From Marchantia polymorpha subsp. ruderalis (lineage: Eukaryota; Streptophyta; Marchantiopsida; Marchantiales; Marchantiaceae): a stretch of DNA of 64,000 nt. Location of the stretch: positions 22,766,501 to 22,830,500 of the forward strand of contig AP031351.1 of NCBI GenBank assembly GCA_037833965.1. The letters run 5' to 3'. Under the pieces are notes generated by a model. That model did not search any database. It was not told the DNA's origin and was given only the letters and a program-made list of their open reading frames with translations. Below, piece after piece: positions 58,054-64,000 of this stretch; the first letter of the stretch is position 1; each line of letters opens with the position of its first letter. The position numbers were made by a program, and so were the translations under genes.

Positions 58054-60303
58054 GCGCCTTGAAATCTGTTTCCCGCAATAAGCATCCGCTCGCCCCCCAC
58101 ATTTCACTTAGATAGATTACAGGAGTGTCGCATCCACAAGCCGCAGTGATCAGTCACAACTAGGAGGAACTCGATTCACAGGTATTTTCAATTGATGATA
58201 TTCGGAGAGTTTTGTGTACACGCGGAGGGAGGGATACCATGTGCACAGGAATTAGTGCTGCGAGAACTCTACGGGAGCAATCCATTGTTCCACTGTCTCC
58301 TCGACCTGATCTGATAGCCCTAGTGTGTATAGTAGGCCTAGCAAGCAAACTTTGTAAACAGAAGCATCCAGATTTGAGTTTCATACAATTCAGACTGGCA
58401 TTTAGTGTATCATGATTTACCCATTTCAGTCGTTCCCAGGGCTTGCAAATAGTTTGGAATTGTTGTTACTTCAGTGTAACTCATCCCATCAATTGACTTT
58501 TCGATCACTTTGGAAAGATTCTGCTGGCGATCTATGTAGTTGATTGTTATCGAAGGATGCTGGCTTGAGGTGTAGTATTTATTGCTACTTGGATTTATCA
58601 TGATAGCGTTCTGAATGTGCACTGGAGTGGTGATGATCTAGGCGTACATCTGAATATCTCGTGTTGAAGCAGGCATTTGAGCCAGTTTGCGCTCGCAATT
58701 CAAATGGTTGCAATTTAGCAAACGTACTGTTGTTCTCGACTGCTGGACTGGATTATTTAGAATCGTGGTTGATTTCACGTACAGTTCTTTTCTGTCCTCG
58801 AGATATTAAACTACGCATGGATAATTTTGTTAAATGTGCAGTCCATATTTCAAATTCATCTAAATTTACTTTTTTTGAATATCTTGTAGAACATTCTTCT
58901 ACATTCTCTTCTCTCAACTGGTCGAAGATACTACGATATTCAGTTCTAGAATAGTTAGTTTGACAGATAAAAGTAGAGTGTAACCTCTTCGAGATTGTTT
59001 GTTGTACGAGAGAAATATGATTTGGAAGAATATTGCTTCCAACATTGTTCACCTTAACTCTTCCTAACGCATGAGCTAAGTGCCCTTGCATTTCACAAAG
59101 TGCAGTAAATCAAATGACAACAGTATGGATCATGGAAGTAATCAGAAAGTACTTAATCAAATTGTATAATTTTATTTATTTTAAACGTATTTGAAAGTGA
59201 AATTTCATGCAAAGCAAGTTAGTAAACTTAAATATTGAGCATATTAACATTCATGATTGATTTTATACTGTTTCAAATGTTATTACAAGAAAAACATCAA
59301 TTTTTTGTATATTAAAAAAATAGATTTTAGAGCTATTATTTGAGAAACTATTTAACGCTTACAAAACGCCTTCTGGAGGAAAAACTTATGAATACCAAGC
59401 TGTATTCGTTACATTTCTTTTCAGATATATAAATGATATTACCAACAGTTTCGCATGTTGAATAAAAATTTTAATCTAATTTATCTGAATGAAAACGTTA
59501 TTTTAGTTTTAAATTCAGGAAGGATATTTACTTTTTGGGGAATATTTCTAAAGTGTACTGTTCGATCAGATTAGTATTATATATTTTTTATATGTATATG
59601 TTTAATTTGAATTATTCTATTCGAAGTAATATATTCAACCACATCACCCTCACGAGTTATCTATCTCGATATTTCTAAATATCTATTTCGAAGCATTACC
59701 GATTTTTGTAAAAACTTTGATTTGCTATGGAAGTCCTGATCATTTTTCATAACGTTTTTCACATTTTATATTTTTCATTTATTTTAAAATATACAATTTC
59801 ACATGTAAAATGAATTTGCATATATTGAAATAACTATAAAATTTTGCTCGAAATATATAAAGCATATATTCCATATTGAATAAAATAAAGATTGAAAGTT
59901 AAAAAGAATTTTTATCATTTGCTCTTTGATACATCTTTATTTCTAAATAGATATGAATTTAACTTGCATTGGTTTTTGACATGAATTAAAATTATTATCG
60001 AATGATGTGCAAGTTAGATAACTTTGAACGGAGACAAACAACATGAAGACATGCTTTGTGTATTGACCTTACTCGTCTATTTAATCCATTTGTCTCTATT
60101 GAATATTTATCTTTCAAAGAATTGACAAATGTACAAACATAATCTATGCAAGCTATATTAAATTTTTTTTTCATTTTTTTTTTCAGATATTTTATTTTAA
60201 CATCTGTTAAGTCAGTATAATACAATAAAATTAGCCCGTTTAACATGACTTTAAATAAATTAATATGACTAGGTGAATTTGGATGTAATTTACATGAAAT
60301 TGG

Positions 60304-60324
60304 GAACACCATGTAATGGTGTTC
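60304..60324. repeat. Perfect hairpin with flanking imperfect pairing
   Basis: GAACACCAT and ATGGTGTTC pair around GTA. Outside, TTACATGAAATT and AATTACATGCAA pair with few mismatches, giving arms of about 23 bases. Confidence 0.7.
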
Positions 60325-60452
60325 AAAATTACATGCAATCCTCTCTATATTTAGATTCATCGCGCGACGAATCAAATTCACTGTACGGAACATTCAAATT
60401 TCTCAAAGATGCGTAACAATCATGACTAGTTAACTACTCAATATGTCATTTG

Positions 60453-60483
60453 ATTCGTATCTCATCACTGATGAGATACGAAT
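60453..60483. repeat. Perfect 14-bp-arm hairpin
   Basis: ATTCGTATCTCATC and GATGAGATACGAAT are exact complements around ACT, about 300 bp upstream of the FDM-like 5' region. Confidence 0.85.
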
Positions 60484-60760
60484 GAGATAAATACCAATTA
60501 TTTTGACCGATCACCACTCACCAGATTTTATCAGCTCATATTAATAATTCAGTTTCGAAAAACGGTTAGAATATAACAGATCAACGGCCCATGATTACAT
60601 ACCATGCTTTCGGCACCATCCGACTCGTTGAGCTAAGCTATATACTTATATGAGTCAGATCTACAGCAATCGTTCATTGGGGACAACATAGAAGGCACAT
60701 TCGTATTTTCCAAATAATCGGCGATGTGAATTTCCATACGCTGTAATCTCTTTAGCAGTA

Positions 60761-62569
60761 TCAATTGTATGATTGTATTTAGTTCTCAGTTTAGAGAACT
60801 AGCCATTATTGCGCCTCTCACTAAATATTCCGACGAAATGAAGATATACGGCTCCCGTCGCTTTTGGTGCAAAGGACAGTTCGTCATGAACGTCCATGGT
60901 TGGCGTTGGTTTCGATGCCCCGGTGTGGTCGGGGTGGGTACAATGTCGGGCGTGTCCGGGTAGGTGTGTTCATCACACGAGCCGCCACCTGCCGAGTGCT
61001 ACCGAGTTGGTGTATAAGCCTCAATACAGTACAGGATAAAGCGCGGTACCAAATTCTCTGTGTCGTCGATCGAGGAACTTCTGCCGTCCGACTTTTATGT
61101 GCCGACGTCACGTTACCGTGTTCCGAACTCGAGCGAAGGACCCTTCCTAATCTCCGTCAGCAGAGGACATCTCTGTGCTCACGGCCTCCCCTGCTCCGTT
61201 TGCACGCGCGCGCGGCAGCCGCTCGGAATGGTGGATACCCGTTCGATAGGCGCTCCTCCAAACTGGCGAGAATGTCGAATTTGAGTTTACGTACGTGGAG
61301 GAGGAGGAGGAGGAGGGTGGTTCAGTACAGTACATGTAGACGGCGCAGGGACGAGAGAGGATCTGTGTCCGGGATGCGATAATCTGCTCTCTTTATGACA
61401 AGAGAGATCGTCTTCGCCCTCTTGGCTTCGCCGTCACGCTGTGATTGTTTGTGCGTAGGTCCCACCATAGTTCACTCTTGTCGCCATATCTGTTTGGCGC
61501 GAACGGCAGTGCAAACAGAGACCGGGGTGTGGATTTGTGCTTGGCTAGCTAGCTGGAAGAAATTCGAAGACGAGTGGAACCGAACTCGATGGCATGAAGT
61601 GCTTGCTGGCTGAAGGAAATGTATGTGCGCCTTGTAGTCCATGAGTACACGGTCCCTCCGTCATCACTTCGCTCGACCGAAGTACGATTGCCTTGTCAGC
61701 TTTGACAGTTCATCGAAAGAGGAGACGGTAAGTGTTGCAATGCCTTCTACTGAATTCATTGCTTCGGCTGATCTAGAATTACGGAGAAAAGGGTCACATG
61801 CTCCCCCCAACTATCCAAGGGTGTGAATTCTTGAACGGTTGTTTCTGGTCGTCTCTTTGTTGTTGCTTTCATTTGTGACGCGTAAAAACCCCGTGCATGT
61901 GTGCTTTCTTTGATAGATGGCCGAATCAGCTGAAATTGAAACGCGGCTTTCGGGCGTTCGGCCTATCTAGCTGCAGTCCTCTACCGCGAACGAGCGGAGA
62001 GTGCGACCGACAGTTTCGATCCAGGGACGATGAGCTAATTGAAAGAAAGGTAAATTATGCCATGCATGAGGTTTATCTTACTCAGCGCAGTCGTTCTAGT
62101 TCTAGTTCGCTGCGGAATTGCTAGTTCGTCTTAAGATAGTAGGGTTGTGCCATATGTAGCCACTGAATTTGTCGCCGAACTTTCGTTAGGACGGAGTGAA
62201 GGACCTTCGGGAGCTGAATTGTGCAAGCGTCACCTCAAGTAAGGTTTGCAGCTGATGTAATGAATTTGTCGGAAATATTGTTGCTTTATAGTTTCAGGTC
62301 TTTTTATCGCACTTTCACTGATCATAGCATCCTGAAGCTGGGGTGCAGAGAAAGTTTGGTTTTCGACGCTCTCCGTGGATTTTTTTTATCGCTGGAGTTG
62401 ATGGTTTATGTGAGGCATCATGTTGTTACTTCGATTTGATTACATTCAGAAATATATTGGAGGCATTTTCCATTGGGTTGAAAAATGATTGTTGACCTCA
62501 GAGCTGCAATTCTTCTGCTCGTGTCTTGCATGTCTGAAGCTGAAGCGTGTTCGTTCAACCGAGTAAGTT
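60761..62569 (+). other. Promoter and spliced 5' leader of the FDM/IDN2-like gene
   Basis: GC-rich, CT-rich DNA with a GGA trinucleotide run (61297-61316). Splice-like sites suggest leader introns: donor GACG|GTAAGT at 61728 with acceptor TTTGATAG at 61916, and donor AAAG|GTAAAT near 62050 with acceptor TTCAG near 62451. Open frames here (for example 60864-61382) are Arg-rich GC artefacts. The exact transcription start is not visible. Confidence 0.4.
61917..61970 (+). other. Upstream ORF, 17 codons, in the FDM-like 5' leader
   Basis: ATGGCC begins exactly at the first base after the proposed leader acceptor; the frame encodes MAESAEIETRLSGVRPI and stops at TAG. The start has a good ATGG context, so it could reduce translation of the main frame if this exon is in the mRNA. 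Confidence 0.3.
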
Positions 62570-63864
62570 ATGGAGGACGAGGATGACGTGCACAACGAAT
62601 ATTCGGATGATGACATTGAAACTATTGAAGAAGAGTCTTTCAAACTTCTGGAGAGTAAAAAAGTTGTTGTTGAAAATGAAGATGGCACATTCCGTTGTCC
62701 ATATAGCCCCAGCAGGAAGAAGCAGTCCTACCCTTTCAAAGACCTACTTCAACATGCCGAAGGTGTAGCGAAAGGGAAAAGGGGAGCTGAAGCTGTGGGT
62801 CAGCACAGAGCCCTTGTGAATTATATGAAGAAAAACCTATCTGCCAAGGCTAGCGTACCTGTGGAACGTGTCCACAAATTGGAATTGGCTGCACCTCAAA
62901 GGGAGGGTGATAAGGATTTGCTAGTCTGTCCCTGGTCTGGAGTAGTTTACAACATGGACAACTCCCAGCTCAGTGAATCTGGGCAAAGAGTTGGTCCAGG
63001 CGTTTCGGAGATTAAAAAGCACTTCGAAGTGTTTAGCCCTGAGAAAGCCATTGTGTGTTGGGGCCCCAAGGGACACATGGGTCTTGGAGTCTTGATTTTC
63101 CGCAGAGATCTGGAAGGTCTCAAAGATGCGCAAGCTTTTGAAAAATGGTTCATCGAGAATGGACAGGGTCGAAGGGACTGGGAGCAACGCAATCGAACTG
63201 GTAGTCTGGGGAATCAGCTCTATGGATGGCTTGCGCGCAAGCAGGATTACGAAGGGAGGCATGAGATTAAAGGCGACTGGTCAGTTAGTAAAATACTCAA
63301 AGAGTCGGGGGATTTGACCGATATTGCTATGATAGGGCAAGAGATGAACAGAATGCATGAGCAGAGATTTCAAAACCTCAAAGAAACTGTATATGCCAAA
63401 AACGAGGAGTTTGAAGTACTGTTGCATGAAGTGGAAGTTGCTCGGCGGAGGGCCGAGGATATCAAGCTACAACTCGAAGAAAAGCACAAGAAAGGTAGAT
63501 CCCGGACGCAACTCAAGAGAGCTGATTTGCACAAGATTGAGGTCTTTGTGCTTTCTTACGCGACATAATTTTTGCCTTGTATTACATTTGTCACCTAACT
63601 TCAAAGAACAAGTTTTTCTTCTCATTTTCATCTTCCATTGACGATATTTTACAAGTTGGGTGGTTTGTGTGATTTGACGCAGAACTGGAAAGAGTTAAAA
63701 AGCTTGCTCAAGAATCTGCTTTGGATCATGCCAGAGTAATGCAGGAAAATAGTAACAAACTGCAGAAAAGTATGAATATCTTAAAGAGGAAATGCCAAGA
63801 ATTGGAGGAGAAGGAACAAAGGAACCAGGTTGACAAGAGTCGTCTGGAGCAAGAGAAAAAAGAG
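62570..63864 (+). CDS. FDM/IDN2-like XS-domain protein of RNA-directed DNA methylation (partial, runs past the window)
   Basis: Exon 1 is 62570-63494 (donor AAAG|GTAGAT), exon 2 is 63683-63864 (acceptor GACGCAG|AA, donor AAAGAG|GTCAGT). The frame is kept and 369 residues are visible. An acidic start is followed by a zf-XS domain (about 40-65: FRCPYSPSRKKQSYPFKDLL), an XS domain (about 115-245: VCPWSGVVYNMDN, VCWGPKGHMGLGVLIFRRDL, LYGWLARKQDYEGRHEIKGD) and a long coiled coil (from about 258 to the edge). The usual C-terminal XH domain would lie outside. Arabidopsis IDN2 and FDM1-5 have this order, bind double-stranded RNA and act with DRM2 in the nucleus; SGS3 differs in arrangement. The first zf-XS pair normally reads CPxC, but here Cys43 is followed by Ser46. 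Confidence 0.88.
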
Positions 63865-64000
63865 GTCAGTAATGTGTGACATTCTGGCAGGATAGGGTAA
63901 GATTGGCGTGTTAGATGACGTAGGTGTTCATATATTATTTTTCTGTTCGTTTTCGTAGGAAGCTTTTTTCTAAGTTTGCATCTTTTCATTCACTTCTTGT

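Larger units (their letters stand above)
58054..60760. other. Intergenic DNA between the ERD7-like and FDM-like genes
   Basis: After a GC-richer 3' flank the DNA becomes AT-rich (59.1-60.4 kb). Opposed frames at 58661-58954 (+) and 58753-59091 (-) look partly protein-like but match nothing I know. A 132-codon minus frame (60393-59995) is AT-biased. Two hairpins lie at 60304-60324 and 60453-60483. Confidence 0.4.

Noticed and set aside
57064-58107. 347-codon open frame antisense to the ERD7-like exon 2
   Set aside because: It is Arg/Gly-rich, caused by the high GC of the real exon on the other strand, and resembles no protein family.
60864-61382. 172-codon Arg-rich frame before the FDM-like gene
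   Set aside because: Includes the translated GGA repeat and lacks any domain; better explained as promoter and leader DNA.
1-64000. CRISPR arrays, bacterial operons, rRNA genes or organelle DNA
   Set aside because: No regularly spaced repeats, no rRNA or organelle gene motifs, and spliced nuclear-type genes throughout.

Overview
The window looks like nuclear DNA of a land plant, most likely a moss (Physcomitrium patens or a near relative). The evidence is: plant-type families (a senescence-domain ERD7-like gene, an XS-domain FDM/IDN2-like gene, a plant 'condensation-like' acyltransferase-fold protein); spliced genes with GT-AG introns of roughly 70-850 bp; TTTAGGG-type telomere motifs; and small, GC-richer gene islands set in long, very AT-rich stretches full of decayed Ty3/gypsy and Ty1/copia elements. 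The species is an inference.

Layout. 1-5.0 kb: AT-rich DNA, then a small hydrophilic LEA-like gene on the minus strand (two coding exons, the first only 19 nt). 5-11.3 kb: no recognised gene; contains a 52-bp period repeat. 11.6-13.9 kb: TSSC4-like splicing-factor gene (minus, three exons). 14.3-16.7 kb: AT-rich, with a dead copia element. 17.1-17.7 kb: intronless COMMD3 homologue. 19.8-21.2 kb: a four-exon minus-strand gene for a small, probably mitochondrial DUF971 protein; its exons are mostly too short to stand out as open frames. 21.6-24.6 kb: AT-rich. 25.8-27.3 kb: intronless condensation-like gene. 29-54 kb: a long transposon graveyard with gypsy and copia fossils, a non-autonomous hAT element with an 8-bp target duplication, an unassigned coding-like fossil, a fold-back element and several tandem repeats; a GC-rich island at about 46.9-48.1 kb stays unexplained. 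55.5-58.1 kb: ERD7-like gene with an upstream ORF and an unusual Ser/Pro-rich tail. 60.8-64 kb: 5' region and first coding exons of an FDM/IDN2-like gene that runs off the end.

The host genes do not form a pathway. They read as ordinary unlinked plant genes: splicing (TSSC4), endosomal sorting (COMMD3), an Fe-S-linked domain (DUF971), stress and desiccation (ERD7, LEA-like), RNA-directed DNA methylation (FDM). I found no clear undescribed system. The best leads are the stand-alone DUF971 protein, the altered acyltransferase motif (HTAVCDR), the changed zinc ligand in the FDM-like protein, and the unassigned coding-like segment at 41.5-42.2 kb. All gene models rest on reading splice sites and frames by eye.
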